A DNA stretch of 64,000 nt from Rhodobacteraceae bacterium EL53 (GCA_900313015.1 OMPR01000008.1:186001-250000), one strand, 5' to 3'; shown: positions 1-8,811, numbered from the stretch's first letter. Made by a program: numbers and translations. Notes: generated by a model not told the origin, from the sequence alone.

Positions 1-1
1 C

Positions 2-346
2 GGTTGTCTGACCTTGCTGGCAACGGACGGGGTTCCGGGGCTTGAGGTGCAGATGCCGGATGAAAGCTGGCAGCCCGTGTCGGCGTCGCCGGGTCTTTTT
101 GTGATCAACTTTGGCGAAATGCTTGAATTCTGGACCGCTGGTCAGGTCAAAGCAACATTGCACCGTGTCAAAGGGGGATCAGAAGAGAGGATCTCCGTGC
201 CGCTGTTTTTCAACCCTGCCTATGACACAAACGTGGCCCCCGTTGGATCCGGGCAAGTGATCACCGCTGGGGACCACCTGACGCGTCGGTATGATGAAAC
301 ATACATCCACCTCCAAGATAGGTCGGGTTCCACCCCGGCAACCTAG
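2..346 (+). CDS. 2OG-Fe(II) dioxygenase, isopenicillin N synthase family (C-terminal part)
   Basis: The gene starts left of the window; the open frame runs in from base 2 and ends at a TAG. The first visible residues, GCLTLLATDGVPGLEV, are the stretch that in this family follows the HxD iron ligands. The distal iron-ligand histidine is seen in ATLHRV, and RISVPLFF carries the RxS motif that holds the 2-oxoglutarate carboxylate. The family oxidises small molecules in the cytoplasm; the substrate cannot be read from this part. It converges on the sufA-like gene. Family is sure, exact role unknown. Confidence 0.85.
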   Translation, partial: GCLTLLATDGVPGLEVQMPDESWQPVSASPGLFVINFGEMLEFWTAGQVKATLHRVKGGSEERISVPLFFNPAYDTNVAPVGSGQVITAGDHLTRRYDETYIHLQDRSGSTPAT

Positions 347-362
347 GAATCGGACGTCAAAT

Positions 363-731
363 TTAGTTGGCTGCGGCTGTGTCTTGATCTTTGAACTTGA
401 TCGACTCGCCGCATCCGCAGGCCTCTGTCACGTTGGGGTTGTTGAATTTGAACCCCGCTTCAAGCAGTGAAACCTCATAATCGATTTCGGTTCCAAAGAG
501 GAACATCTGCGCCATCGGCGCGATCATGACTCGTGCTCCATCCTGTTCAACAACCTCGTCCAAGGGGTTGGTTTCAGTGACATATTCCATCGTGTATTCC
601 ATGCCCGCACAGCCCCCCTTTTTGACGCCGATGCGCAAGCCGGTGTGACCGTCTTTAGCCATCAGTTTGGCGATCTGGCCAGCGGCCTTGGGGGTGATGG
701 TGACAGCTTGTTTGCCGGGAATGCCGAACAT
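363..731 (-). CDS. sufA: A-type Fe-S carrier, SufA/IscA (HesB) family
   Basis: A 122-residue HesB-domain protein. The three conserved cysteines are present: C41 in KKGGCAGM, and C105/C107 in the C-terminal EACGCGES. These ligate a transient [4Fe-4S] or [2Fe-2S] cluster that is passed to apoproteins. The ATG has an AGGAG ribosome-binding site. The gene lies downstream of sufT on the same strand, but a GDPD gene intervenes. A second A-type carrier (ErpA-like) lies at 27717-28040, so the two probably share or divide targets. SufA rather than IscA is chosen because of the nearby sufT; that choice is inference. Confidence 0.85.
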   Translation of the reverse strand: MFGIPGKQAVTITPKAAGQIAKLMAKDGHTGLRIGVKKGGCAGMEYTMEYVTETNPLDEVVEQDGARVMIAPMAQMFLFGTEIDYEVSLLEAGFKFNNPNVTEACGCGESIKFKDQDTAAAN

Positions 732-896
732 TGGAAACTCCTATGCGCGGATCACGCGCTTGTTGTCCTTAACTTAGGGCCGCAAGGGCGCAGGCTCAAG
801 AGGGGCAATGATCAACTTTGGATACATGTTTCTGGGAAACACGAAAAAGGACCGCTTGATGAGCAAACGGCCCGATTTGATTGGGATCGATTTGGC

Positions 897-2126
897 TTAC
901 AGACCCATGCAGTTGGCATAATAGGTTACAGTCGCAGGCCAATCTGAGAACATGCCTTTGATCTTTACGTCCTGTGCCAGAACATCCAGCAGCTGATAAT
1001 ACATGCTGTCATCGGTGGTAACATCTTTGACAGATTGGAAATACCAACCTCCTCCGCTGGCCAAGGGGCCAGAGCGTTCAAGCGTCCAGGTGATGATCTC
1101 AAGTCCCGCGTCTTGTGCGGCAATGGCCCAAGCAGAAGGGACGATTTTGTCCTGCTCGGTGGTCACCAGCATCCACATCGGCGGAGCGATGAAGTTCACA
1201 CCTTTGGATTTGAGATCAACAAAGTCGTGCGGAAAGGTTTCTGGGTTGGTGTGGTCGAACCCGTCGATCTTGTAGGAGGCATCGAGAAAGACGGCTTGTT
1301 TGCCGAATTCAGGTTCGTTTCCAATCCAATACAGCACATCGTCGAGGTTGAAGGACTGCGCCCAAACATCGGATGCAGGCACGCCAGCGGCCTTGTATTC
1401 GTCGATCATTTTCTGAGCATAATCAGCTTGAGAAAAGCCGTTAAAGGGCATTTCAACCGATGGGGATTTTAGCTCGGGCGTGAATTTTGCACCTAGGGCG
1501 CGGAACAGCTCGATCGACTCGGCGTGGGTCATTTGCTGTGCGCCGTCGGTGAACAAATCGGTGCGATAGGGCGCAATCCCGCCCTGGTAAGCCGCTGCAG
1601 TCGTGGCAGTTTTGTCGGAGCTGTCCATCTTGGGCTTCAGCGTCCGAAACTCGGCCAATGTAATCTCTGAGGTTCGGCATTCAGCGGTGGCCGGGGTGTC
1701 GTCCGTGGCAGCTGTGAACGGGGTTTTGCATGTGGGGGCAAGGTCGCTGGTCAGGATGTTGGTGGTGGTGTGCAGGTCGTTTTGGGCGTGACGGCAAACC
1801 AGCTCCAGATCCTTGGTGAATGTCACGTCACATTCCAGAATCCCGGCGCCCATGCCTGCAGCGGCGACGTTTGATTCTACGGTATGCTCGGGAAACATCA
1901 GCGGGGCGCCACGGTGACCGATTGAAAACAGCGACCGTTTTGGGGCTTGACCCGCACAGGATTGCAGCTTGGTTTTCAGCGCACCCTCGGGCAGCTTTTC
2001 GATCAGGTAAGCGGGACGCGGGCCATAATCGAGCCCGGTTGTAGGAACCTCATAAGAGGTTGACCCGACAGCAAAGGCTAGCGAGGGGCTGAGCGCCAGA
2101 GCGGTGCAGAGTGCAGGAAAACGCAT
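897..2126 (-). CDS. Periplasmic glycerophosphodiester phosphodiesterase family protein
   Basis: A 409-residue protein when started at the ATG at 2126, which has a GGAG ribosome-binding site and opens a clear Sec signal peptide (about residues 1-19, ending AFA). An upstream in-frame start would bury this signal. GDPD-fold landmarks follow: HR at 71-72 in SIGHRGAP, E80 in FPEHT, and the metal ligands E98/D100 in ILECDVTF. GlpQ-type enzymes split glycerophosphodiesters into glycerol-3-phosphate and an alcohol, helping recover phosphate and lipid head groups. The length fits the long periplasmic subfamily. It sits between sufT and sufA, which is unusual. The substrate is not shown by the sequence. 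Confidence 0.85.
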   Translation of the reverse strand: MRFPALCTALALSPSLAFAVGSTSYEVPTTGLDYGPRPAYLIEKLPEGALKTKLQSCAGQAPKRSLFSIGHRGAPLMFPEHTVESNVAAAGMGAGILECDVTFTKDLELVCRHAQNDLHTTTNILTSDLAPTCKTPFTAATDDTPATAECRTSEITLAEFRTLKPKMDSSDKTATTAAAYQGGIAPYRTDLFTDGAQQMTHAESIELFRALGAKFTPELKSPSVEMPFNGFSQADYAQKMIDEYKAAGVPASDVWAQSFNLDDVLYWIGNEPEFGKQAVFLDASYKIDGFDHTNPETFPHDFVDLKSKGVNFIAPPMWMLVTTEQDKIVPSAWAIAAQDAGLEIITWTLERSGPLASGGGWYFQSVKDVTTDDSMYYQLLDVLAQDVKIKGMFSDWPATVTYYANCMGL

Positions 2127-2268
2127 TTGAAATCTCCGATATTCGTTTGCCCGGAGAGGTGCCAGCAGACTGTGACAGGCAGGCGACGGGACCGTGACGG
2201 TCCCGTTACTTTTTTGTAAAGCCGTAGCGACAGTGCCGCAAGTTTTCACATGTAACCGCTTGAATGCG

Positions 2269-2631
2269 TTACATGAAGCCTAATTCAAGGCGGGCTTCGT
2301 CGGACATCATTTCCATGCCCCAGGGCGGTTCCCAGATCAGTTCGACGTCGACGTGTTTGACACCGGCAACGGGTTCGATGGCTTCGATCAACCAACCGGG
2401 CATTTCGCCTGCGACAGGGCAGCCAGGGGCCGTCAAGGACATCAGCACCTTGACCTCGTTCTGGTCATTGATGTCGATGGTATAGATCAAACCCAGCTCG
2501 TAAATGTTGACCGGAATTTCGGGGTCATACACGGTACGGCAGGCTTCGACCACGAGCTCGTAAAGCGGGTGGGTCACAGAGGAGGGTGCAATCAAAGGGG
2601 CACCTTCTAGGGGTTCGGTCGATTGAGTCAT
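2269..2631 (-). CDS. sufT: SUF-associated DUF59/MIP18-family protein SufT
   Basis: A 120-residue single-domain DUF59 (MIP18) protein. The ATG at 2631 is preceded by GAGG; the frame is open further upstream, but that part has no family similarity that I recognise. Diagnostic motifs are [15 protein letters not shown] at 36-50 and the reactive cysteine C71 in LTAPGCP. SufT-like proteins help mature Fe-S proteins in the cytoplasm. It usually sits within a suf operon; here the only other suf-type gene visible is sufA, beyond the GDPD gene. The 5' flank contains two strong hairpins at 2737-2779. Confidence 0.85.
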   Translation of the reverse strand: MTQSTEPLEGAPLIAPSSVTHPLYELVVEACRTVYDPEIPVNIYELGLIYTIDINDQNEVKVLMSLTAPGCPVAGEMPGWLIEAIEPVAGVKHVDVELIWEPPWGMEMMSDEARLELGFM

Positions 2632-2736
2632 CGGGGGCCTCAGTATGGTTCCTGAGTGTTTATATAGGGAAGCAGCTGTGGAGCGTCCAGAGGTCAGCGT
2701 GTCATGTCGCACTCGCAGAATGGATAGCGGATCACC

Positions 2737-2779
2737 GGGGGGTGACATGCGTGCATCCCCCGTGCACCGCCGCGGTGCA
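2737..2779. other. Two adjacent GC-rich hairpins between the 39-aa ORF and sufT
   Basis: The first stem pairs 2737-2744 (GGGGGGTG) with 2754-2761 (CATCCCCC) around a 9-base loop, with one G-T pair. The second is a perfect 8-bp inverted repeat, 2763-2770 TGCACCGC with 2772-2779 GCGGTGCA, around one base. There is no T-run on either side, so this is not a typical intrinsic terminator. It could be a regulator site or a leader structure for sufT. Confidence 0.5.
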
Positions 2780-2894
2780 GCAAATTTGACCCTGATGGAT
2801 GGCGATAGGGATATCAGAATTGAGCGACCCTCGGTCTGAAGAGCTGAACCCGGAGGCCGCCTTTTTGGGTGAAAGAGCCGCCTGCGGTTTTTGG

Positions 2895-3014
2895 TTAGTT
2901 TTCCAACTTTCCAATGGCCTCGGCTATTTTGGCAAGGCCTGAATAGACCGCGCCACCCAGAATGCAGGCGCCGACGATAATTCCGGCAAATAAGATGATT
3001 GAACCCGGCTCCAT
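2895..3014 (-). CDS. 39-residue single-span membrane peptide
   Basis: A short frame with ATG at 3014 behind an excellent AAGGAG ribosome-binding site and ending in TAA. The product begins MEPGSIILFAGIIVG and continues with a hydrophobic segment (about residues 5-24) rich in small residues, then the amphipathic tail LAKIAEAIGKLEN. It would be a one-span inner-membrane peptide. The direction is the same as sufT and the outer-membrane protein. Support is the ribosome-binding site and coherent membrane topology; no family is recognised. Confidence 0.6.
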   Translation of the reverse strand: MEPGSIILFAGIIVGACILGGAVYSGLAKIAEAIGKLEN

Positions 3015-3135
3015 GAGGGGTCTCCTTATGTGGTTTCTACCCGTCAAGGGACGGCGGCTGTGGTTGGGACGGCGGCTTTGCAGTCCTCAACCTTTCTTCG
3101 GGGGCGCTTGGCTTTTTAACTGACCCTGATGAGAC

Positions 3136-3663
3136 TTAGAATTGGTAGGAGATACCGAGCGCCAGAGAGGTTGTATCCGCATCAACGCCCGTGGATTTGA
3201 TATCGAAACTGTCCCGAATAAGTTCCCCGCTGAGGATAATGCTACCCGTTGCTTTGTACCCAACCCCAATGCCATAGGTTGCGCCGCTTTCGTTGGTATT
3301 GCCAAGGTCAATATTTGCGTAGCCGAGAATACCATAGACCAAGGTCGGCCCCAAATCGTAACCAGCCTTTAGTTTTAGCCGGGTTGTGTCCATGTCTTTG
3401 GATGGGCCTAACCCTTTGTATTCGGCGGTGCCATAGCTCAGTTCAGCCCCGATGACCCACTTGTCTGCAAGGCTGTGATTATAGCCCAACTGCAGGCCAT
3501 AGACGGCGGAATGGTCGCTAAGGCCGGCCGTGCCGCTGGTAAGGTCAGCGTCTGAGGCGCCAAAGTGAACGCCGGCGTAAAAGCCGTTCCAATCGTCGCC
3601 TGCGAGGGCGAGGGTCGGGGCGTTAAGCAGGGCCGCGATTGCGGTCAATGTTGCGATCTTCAT
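3136..3663 (-). CDS. Outer-membrane beta-barrel protein (OmpA-like/Omp25-type)
   Basis: A 175-residue protein with a Sec signal peptide (MKIATLTAIAALL...LALA, about 1-21). The mature N-terminus DDWNGFYAGVHFGA is typical of small 8-strand porin-like barrels. Alternating hydrophobic strands with Gly/Tyr follow, and the C-terminus SYQF ends in the aromatic residue recognised by the BAM complex. There is no OmpA peptidoglycan-binding domain, so it is a bare barrel. Function in Roseobacters is generally unknown (surface structure, possibly adhesion or immune contact). A 19-bp palindrome lies about 100 bp upstream. Confidence 0.8.
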   Translation of the reverse strand: MKIATLTAIAALLNAPTLALAGDDWNGFYAGVHFGASDADLTSGTAGLSDHSAVYGLQLGYNHSLADKWVIGAELSYGTAEYKGLGPSKDMDTTRLKLKAGYDLGPTLVYGILGYANIDLGNTNESGATYGIGVGYKATGSIILSGELIRDSFDIKSTGVDADTTSLALGISYQF

Positions 3664-3761
3664 TGTCTTTGCTTTCTAGGTTGTTCGCAGGGCGTTTTCG
3701 TCCAAGCGATTGGGTTGCCCTGGCATCTGCAGGGGGTTGATTGGCCCGCAGGCCTTCGGCC

Positions 3762-3780
3762 GATGAAACATGGTTTCATC
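3762..3780. promoter_or_regulatory. Perfect 8-bp inverted repeat upstream of the barrel gene
   Basis: GATGAAAC at 3762-3769 and GTTTCATC at 3773-3780 flank ATG at 3770-3772. It lies about 100 bp upstream of the beta-barrel start in the 264-bp gap before the acetyltransferase. It has no T-tract. The size and symmetry fit a dimeric regulator site, but no regulator can be named. Confidence 0.35.
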
Positions 3781-3927
3781 AGGGAACGCTGTTGGGCGGA
3801 GGTTGGGGCGTCGGCTAGCGCGAGACAGCCTTCTTGGCTGCGCAAAATGACGCAGAGAGAGACCGTTTTGTGCTGTGGGACTAGTCTGAGCTTAGTCTTG
3901 AGGTTCGTTCATGATGTCAGCATCGTT

Positions 3928-4584
3928 TTACTCCGCCAATGCAAGAACATCGCCTTGTTCGATCAGGTGGAGGTTTCGGGCAATTTTTTCCGATGGCCAA
4001 GACCACCAAGCGATTTCCAGCAACTGGCTAATTTCAGCAGGGTTAAACCGCATGCGGATGATTTTTGCGGGGTTGCCGGAAACCACCGCATAATCTGGAA
4101 TTTTGCCACGCACGACGGCCCTTGCGGCGACGATGACGCCGCAGCCAAGTTCGGCTCCGGGCATTAATACGGCCTCTCGTCCGATCCAGCAATCATGTCC
4201 CACAATCGTATCTCGCCCCCGAGGGAGGGACGCGCGGTAGGTGCCCATTCGGTCTGGGTCAAAGACGCTAAAGGGATAGGTTGAAAGGCCGTCCATAGGG
4301 TGGTTGGCGGTGGCAGTTATGAATTGCACGCCTTGCGCAATCTGGCAGAACCTGCCGATGCGCAATTGCTCTGGCGCGCCGGGGAACAGGTAAGGGGCCA
4401 AAGCGCCTGCATGATCGTCTGGCAAGCTACGGTCATTGTAATAAGTCCAATCCCCAACTTCTATGTTGGGGTGGTCGATGACTTCGGACAGGAAAACCGT
4501 GGCTGGATCATGCGAGCCATCCGGAAAGATCAAAGGGTTTTTGGTTCTTGGGTTGGGTAGAGGTATCCGGTTCTCGTCAGCCAT
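3928..4584 (-). CDS. CatB-related O-acetyltransferase (left-handed beta-helix)
   Basis: A 218-residue xenobiotic/streptogramin-type acetyltransferase. The N-terminus shows the family GDWTYYND segment. The catalytic histidine region is TATANHPMDG (about residues 90-99), followed by hexapeptide-repeat coils such as VGHDCWIGREAVLMPG and VVSGNPAKIIRMRF. Members acetylate a hydroxyl using acetyl-CoA; only some are chloramphenicol or streptogramin resistance enzymes and many act on sugars. A GGAG ribosome-binding site precedes the ATG. It is divergent from a marR gene, whose likely operator (4648-4662) sits in the shared promoter region, so MarR control is probable. Confidence 0.85.
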   Translation of the reverse strand: MADENRIPLPNPRTKNPLIFPDGSHDPATVFLSEVIDHPNIEVGDWTYYNDRSLPDDHAGALAPYLFPGAPEQLRIGRFCQIAQGVQFITATANHPMDGLSTYPFSVFDPDRMGTYRASLPRGRDTIVGHDCWIGREAVLMPGAELGCGVIVAARAVVRGKIPDYAVVSGNPAKIIRMRFNPAEISQLLEIAWWSWPSEKIARNLHLIEQGDVLALAE

Positions 4585-4647
4585 GGGGCCACTCCGCGTC
4601 TGGAAACATGATCTTGCATAGGGTAATTATGGTGTGGGAGAAAATAT

Positions 4648-4662
4648 GTCAACTAAGTTGAC
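4648..4662. promoter_or_regulatory. Palindromic operator in the marR/acetyltransferase divergent promoter
   Basis: GTCAACT and AGTTGAC form a perfect 7-bp inverted repeat around a single A. It lies 24 bp upstream of the marR ATG and 64 bp upstream of the acetyltransferase. TTGAC half-sites of this kind are common in MarR-family operators. A site here could mediate autoregulation and control of the divergent gene. Binding is inference. Confidence 0.6.
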
Positions 4663-4685
4663 GAATAAATTGAGGAGGCATTCAA

Positions 4686-5153
4686 ATGTCCAACGACACA
4701 GAGGATATGACGCCTGCTGAGATGCTGTATGCCGGGATCGTAATGACCCGTCCTTTGTTGCGTAATATCACCTCGCGTCTTGAGGCGGATTTGGACGGGA
4801 CGGGTGTTGGTGTTGGCGAACGGGCCATTCTGGAGGTGCTGGTATCGGTCCCTCAGGCCACTGGACCTGAAATCACCCAGATGCTGCAAGTGACACGGCA
4901 GCTTGTCGGGCGTCTGCTCAAGGAGATGATCGAGCGGGGGCTTTTGACGACCATTCCCAATCCCAAGCACCGGACCTCGCATTACTATACTTTGACAAAA
5001 GAAAGCCGCGATTTGATTGAAGAGATTCGTGCGACAGAGATGGCGCGGATTGGTGAATTTGCTGCGTGTTTCACGCCCGAAGAAATTCGCGCGTATTACG
5101 CCGTGCAGAAGAAGCTGGATGCGGTCATGACACAGGGTTACGACAGCCAATAA
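4686..5153 (+). CDS. MarR-family transcriptional regulator
   Basis: A 155-residue winged-helix protein. The dimerisation helices lie at the ends. The winged helix spans about residues 40-105, with recognition-helix region QVTRQLVGRLLKEMIERGLL and the wing NPKHRTSHYYTLT. A GAGGAGG ribosome-binding site lies 7 bases before the ATG. MarR proteins are usually repressors released by phenolic ligands or oxidation. The divergent acetyltransferase is the obvious target. The ligand is unknown. Confidence 0.9.
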   Translation: MSNDTEDMTPAEMLYAGIVMTRPLLRNITSRLEADLDGTGVGVGERAILEVLVSVPQATGPEITQMLQVTRQLVGRLLKEMIERGLLTTIPNPKHRTSHYYTLTKESRDLIEEIRATEMARIGEFAACFTPEEIRAYYAVQKKLDAVMTQGYDSQ

Positions 5154-5328
5154 AGGGCTGATCTGACACGCTTAGCAACAGATGCATTTTGCCAGGAGTC
5201 ACGTCGGTTTCGTGTCATCATCACCTTTCTGGCTGTGGAAGTGCTTTGGTCAGAAGGGAGCCATCACCACACCCAGTCAGGCGCTAGCGTCTTTACCCCG
5301 ACCCGAAGGCCGGGGAGAAGAGGAAGGC

Positions 5329-5607
5329 TCAGTCGTTGATGTCATTGGTGAAGTGTTTCACCTGACCTTTGGGTAGGGCGAAGAACTTGCGCATGATCAG
5401 CCAAGCGGCCAGTGACAGCGCGGCAAAGATCAGCAGGAGCACCGACAGGCTGAGGCTCATTCCTGAAAGCAGCAGGATAAGCCCAACTGCGAGTGCGCCG
5501 ATGGCAAAGCCCAGAAAGACAAAGCCGGGGATCAGCACCTCAAGGATGCCAAGCACCAGCGCTCCGGCCATCCAGACCCACCAGAGTGTCCAGAATTCAG
5601 CGGTCAT
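5329..5607 (-). CDS. NfeD-like short membrane protein
   Basis: A 92-residue protein with the NfeD membrane core: WWVWMAGALVLGILEVLIPGFVFLGFA, then two more hydrophobic spans, ending in a short cytosolic tail. It lacks the C-terminal OB domain of full-length NfeD. Its ATG shares one base with the stop of the SPFH gene (TAATG), so it is translationally coupled. NfeD1b/SPFH pairs build membrane microdomain scaffolds and support protein quality control. The partner identity is strong; the cellular role is family knowledge. Confidence 0.85.
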   Translation of the reverse strand: MTAEFWTLWWVWMAGALVLGILEVLIPGFVFLGFAIGALAVGLILLLSGMSLSLSVLLLIFAALSLAAWLIMRKFFALPKGQVKHFTNDIND

Positions 5608-6497
5608 TACTTACCCCCTTTCAGCATTTTGAAGGCATCTCCGAAGGCTTCGAGTGCGTTGGCAGGTAGGACGATGGTTTGTTTGCCGGTGCCGTTGCCC
5701 AAGGCGTTCAGAGCGTCGACCTGTTTCAGGGCAACTTGGTATTGCGCAGCTTCAATGCCGTGATCGGCGATGGCTTTGGCCACGACTTCGGTGGCGTAGG
5801 CTTCGGCATCGGCTTCGATGCGGCGGGCTTTGGCGATCTGTTCGGCGGCATAAAGTTCGGCGTCGGCGTTCAATTCGACGGCGCGTTTTGCGCCTTCGGC
5901 TTCGGTCACCTGTGCACGGCGGGCGCGCTCGGCGTTGAGCTGTTGCAGCATCGCGTCGCGGGTGGCTTGATCCAGATTTACATCAAGGATTTCGGCGCGG
6001 GTGACTTCGATACCCCAATCATCAACCGAACTTTCAACCAGGGCTTTGATTGTAGTGATCAGTTGGTTGCGGTTGGATTGCACTTCGTCGAGATCCATTT
6101 TGCCGATTTCAGCCCGCACGATGCCGGCAACGGTTGTGGAAATCGCGGCGTCCACATCGCGGATCCGGTAGACAGTCTTTTCCGGTTCGGTGATACGGTA
6201 AAAGACTGAGGTATCGACTTGTACCAGCACGTTGTCTTTGGTGATCGCGTCTTGGCTCGCAGTAGGCAACTGACGTTCAAGGATCGAGATGCGGTGCGCA
6301 ACAGCGTCCAGAAACGGCACGATAAAGTTGATGCCGGGGCCAAGCACCGAATGCAGACGGCCAAAACGTTCCACCACGTATTTTTCTGACTGGGGAACGA
6401 TGCGTATACCTTTGAGGATGACGACGACAATGAAGACCGCGCCAAGCAGGTAAAGGATGTTTTGGGTAATCAGGCCGATGAGCTGATCTTCGGTCAT
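5607..6497 (-). CDS. SPFH/band 7 (stomatin-like) membrane protein, QmcA type
   Basis: A 296-residue protein. An N-terminal transmembrane helix (about 10-30, ILYLLGAVFIVVVILKG) is followed by the SPFH domain with IVPQSEKYVVERFGR and LGPGINFIVPFLD. A long alanine/glutamate-rich coiled coil (about 185-250) and an oligomerisation tail LPANALEAFGDAFKML complete it. It assembles into a ring-like membrane scaffold that holds partners such as FtsH-type proteases. It forms a one-base-overlap operon with the NfeD gene. The promoter region is shared divergently with the nucleoside hydrolase. Confidence 0.9.
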   Translation of the reverse strand: MTEDQLIGLITQNILYLLGAVFIVVVILKGIRIVPQSEKYVVERFGRLHSVLGPGINFIVPFLDAVAHRISILERQLPTASQDAITKDNVLVQVDTSVFYRITEPEKTVYRIRDVDAAISTTVAGIVRAEIGKMDLDEVQSNRNQLITTIKALVESSVDDWGIEVTRAEILDVNLDQATRDAMLQQLNAERARRAQVTEAEGAKRAVELNADAELYAAEQIAKARRIEADAEAYATEVVAKAIADHGIEAAQYQVALKQVDALNALGNGTGKQTIVLPANALEAFGDAFKMLKGGK

Positions 6498-6658
6498 GAG
6501 GGGCTCCTAAGGTGTTGTGTACAATGGTATACACTTGTGGGTTGTGTGTTGCATTTTCAAGATGTGTAGGGGGGGAAAGGCTGGGTGCGCAACTCATTTA
6601 CCGCGTCGGGCGGGGCGTTGGGGATTGGCGTCCGGAGGCCTGTGGCGTATCGAAGGGT

Positions 6659-7570
6659 ATGAAAATGATTATTGATACAGATCCGGGAATCGATGATGCG
6701 ATGGCGATTGCCTACGCCGTCGCTGCCCCTGAGATCGAGTTGCTGGCGTTGACCACCGTGTTTGGCAATACCTTTGTTGGGCAATCCAGCCGGAACGCGC
6801 GGTATCTGTTGGACCGCTTAGGCGTCGACGTGCCGGTGGCGCAAGGGGCGGCATTGCCTTATGGCGCAAGTGACTATCAGCCCTCGGCCTATGTACATGG
6901 TCTCGAAGGGTATGGGGATATGGTGGATATTCCCGAGGTAGGCCGCAACCACGCCTTGCCAGCGGCAGAGTATCTGGTTGAGATGGCGCGGGCGCACAAA
7001 GGCGAGTTGGTGGTCTGTGCCATTGGTCCCTTGACCAACATCGCGGATGCTTTGCGGTTGGATCCCGCGTTCGGACGCAATCTGAAGCAATTGGTGATCA
7101 TGGGCGGGGCGGTGTATTGTCCCGGCAACATCACCGACGCGGCTGAGGCAAATATCTATCACGATGCCAGGGCCGCGGATGAGGTGTTTGCCACCGAGAT
7201 GGAGACGGTTCTGGTTGGCTTGGATGTGACGCTGCAAACGCTGTATACCCCGCAGGATTTTGAGACTTTGGCCGGGGCATCTCTCGATATGGGCGGGTTC
7301 TTGCGTGATATTTCGCAGTTCTACCTAAAATTCTACAAAGAGGCTGCTGGGTTGGAGGGCTGTGGGTTGCACGACTCGACCGCTGTGATTGCCTGTGCGC
7401 ATCGGCATCTCTTTGATCTGGCTGAGGTCGGGGTTTCGGTCGCTTTGGAGGGGCCTGAATTGGGCGCGACGCGCACGGATGCGGCGCGGCCAAAAATCAA
7501 GGTCTGCCGGGGAATAGATCACGCCGCGGTTGTTGGGCTGTTCTCAGATCACGTGGCGCGATTGCCCTGA
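6659..7570 (+). CDS. Inosine/uridine-preferring nucleoside hydrolase family protein
   Basis: About 303 residues. The N-terminus [14 protein letters not shown] carries the calcium-binding aspartate cluster that defines the family; a central [14 protein letters not shown] and C-terminal [12 protein letters not shown] complete the active site. The enzyme splits nucleosides into base and ribose for salvage. Two starts are possible: 6659 (MKMIIDT, matching usual family N-termini) or 6665, whose spacing to AAGGG is better. A longer upstream frame has no support. A second family member lies at 60707-61648. Confidence 0.9.
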   Translation: MKMIIDTDPGIDDAMAIAYAVAAPEIELLALTTVFGNTFVGQSSRNARYLLDRLGVDVPVAQGAALPYGASDYQPSAYVHGLEGYGDMVDIPEVGRNHALPAAEYLVEMARAHKGELVVCAIGPLTNIADALRLDPAFGRNLKQLVIMGGAVYCPGNITDAAEANIYHDARAADEVFATEMETVLVGLDVTLQTLYTPQDFETLAGASLDMGGFLRDISQFYLKFYKEAAGLEGCGLHDSTAVIACAHRHLFDLAEVGVSVALEGPELGATRTDAARPKIKVCRGIDHAAVVGLFSDHVARLP

Positions 7571-7643
7571 GGGGCAATCGGCTTGCAAAAAACGCGGTGA
7601 TCGGGCACATCCTGCCCGCTTGAGCCAATTTGGAGTGTCTCAG

Positions 7644-8774
7644 ATGTCTGACCGTATCTCTTTTGATCTGCATGCCACCGATGGCAAAGCCCGGACCGGG
7701 GTGATCAACACCCCGCGCGGAGACATCCGCACGCCTGCTTTTATGCCGGTTGGCACCGCAGCGACGGTCAAAGCGATGATGCCGGAAAGCGTGCGCGAGA
7801 CCGGTGCGGATATTTTGTTGGGCAACACCTATCACCTGATGCTGCGCCCCACTGCTGAACGGATCGACCGTTTGGGGGGATTGCACAAGTTCATGAATTG
7901 GGACCGGCCCATTCTGACGGACTCGGGCGGGTTTCAGGTCATGTCGCTGGCGAATTTGCGCAAGCTGACGGAAAAAGGCGTGACGTTCAAAAGCCACGTG
8001 GATGGGTCCAAGCACGAACTGACACCGGAACGGTCGATGGAGATCCAAAAGTTGTTGGGATCTGACATTGTGATGTGTTTCGATGAATGCCCGGCACTGC
8101 CTGCGGATCGGGATCGTATTGCTGAGTCGATGCGCCTGTCGATGCGGTGGGCTGAACGATCCAAAGACGCCTTTGGGGATCGCCCCGGTCACGCGTTGTT
8201 TGGCATCATGCAGGGCGGGTTGGAACAAGACCTGCGCGAAGAAAGCGCTGCGGCCCTGACCAAGATCGGTTTTGACGGCTATGCGGTTGGCGGATTGGCC
8301 GTGGGCGAGGGGCAGGAGGCGATGTTTGACTGCCTTGACTATGCGCCGGATTACCTGCCGCAGGACAAACCTCGGTATCTGATGGGCGTTGGTAAACCTG
8401 ACGACATTGTTGGCGCTGTCGCGCGTGGTATCGACATGATGGATTGCGTGTTGCCATCGCGATCAGGGCGCACCGGTCAGGTGTTCACCCGCAATGGCGT
8501 GGTGAACATCAAAAACGCGCGCCATGCGGATGATCCGCGCCCTTTGGACGAGGCCTGCACGTGCCCGGCCTGTTCAAAGTATTCCCGCGCCTATCTGCAT
8601 CATGTGTTCCGATCCAACGAGATGATTTCGGGCATGCTGCTAACCTGGCACAACCTGCACTATTTCCAAGAGATCATGCAGGGCATGCGCGACGCGATTG
8701 CGGCGGGCACTTTTGCGTCTTGGCAGGCGGATTTTCATGCTCAGCGCGCCCAAGGCGATATCGAACCGCTCTAG
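7644..8774 (+). CDS. tgt: tRNA-guanine(34) transglycosylase (queuine/preQ1)
   Basis: A 376-residue protein. It swaps guanine-34 for preQ1 in tRNAs with GUN anticodons, on the way to queuosine. Seen: D93 in [11 protein letters not shown] (general base), [18 protein letters not shown], and the nucleophile region [13 protein letters not shown]. The zinc site is CTCPAC with a following histidine (HHVFR). The ATG at 7644 has GGAG 8 bases upstream; longer in-frame starts overlap the preceding gene. No other queuosine gene is next to it. Confidence 0.97.
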   Translation: MSDRISFDLHATDGKARTGVINTPRGDIRTPAFMPVGTAATVKAMMPESVRETGADILLGNTYHLMLRPTAERIDRLGGLHKFMNWDRPILTDSGGFQVMSLANLRKLTEKGVTFKSHVDGSKHELTPERSMEIQKLLGSDIVMCFDECPALPADRDRIAESMRLSMRWAERSKDAFGDRPGHALFGIMQGGLEQDLREESAAALTKIGFDGYAVGGLAVGEGQEAMFDCLDYAPDYLPQDKPRYLMGVGKPDDIVGAVARGIDMMDCVLPSRSGRTGQVFTRNGVVNIKNARHADDPRPLDEACTCPACSKYSRAYLHHVFRSNEMISGMLLTWHNLHYFQEIMQGMRDAIAAGTFASWQADFHAQRAQGDIEPL

Positions 8775-8783
8775 TGTTGCGTG

Positions 8784-8811
8784 CTTGTGACGGTGGGCCG
8801 CTCGCCCATAT
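8784..8811 (+). promoter_or_regulatory. Candidate heat-shock (RpoH) promoter upstream of lon
   Basis: CTTGTG at 8784-8789 is followed 15 bases later by CCCATAT at 8805-8811, close to the alphaproteobacterial RpoH pattern (CTTG, then CCATAT). lon is a classic RpoH target. The implied leader is long (about 240 nt), and no other gene lies in the 285-bp gap. Read by eye, not scored. Confidence 0.4.

Noticed and set aside
3048-3077. Direct repeat GGGACGGCGGCT (3048-3059 and 3066-3077)
   Set aside because: Only two copies in a GC-rich spacer; chance cannot be excluded.
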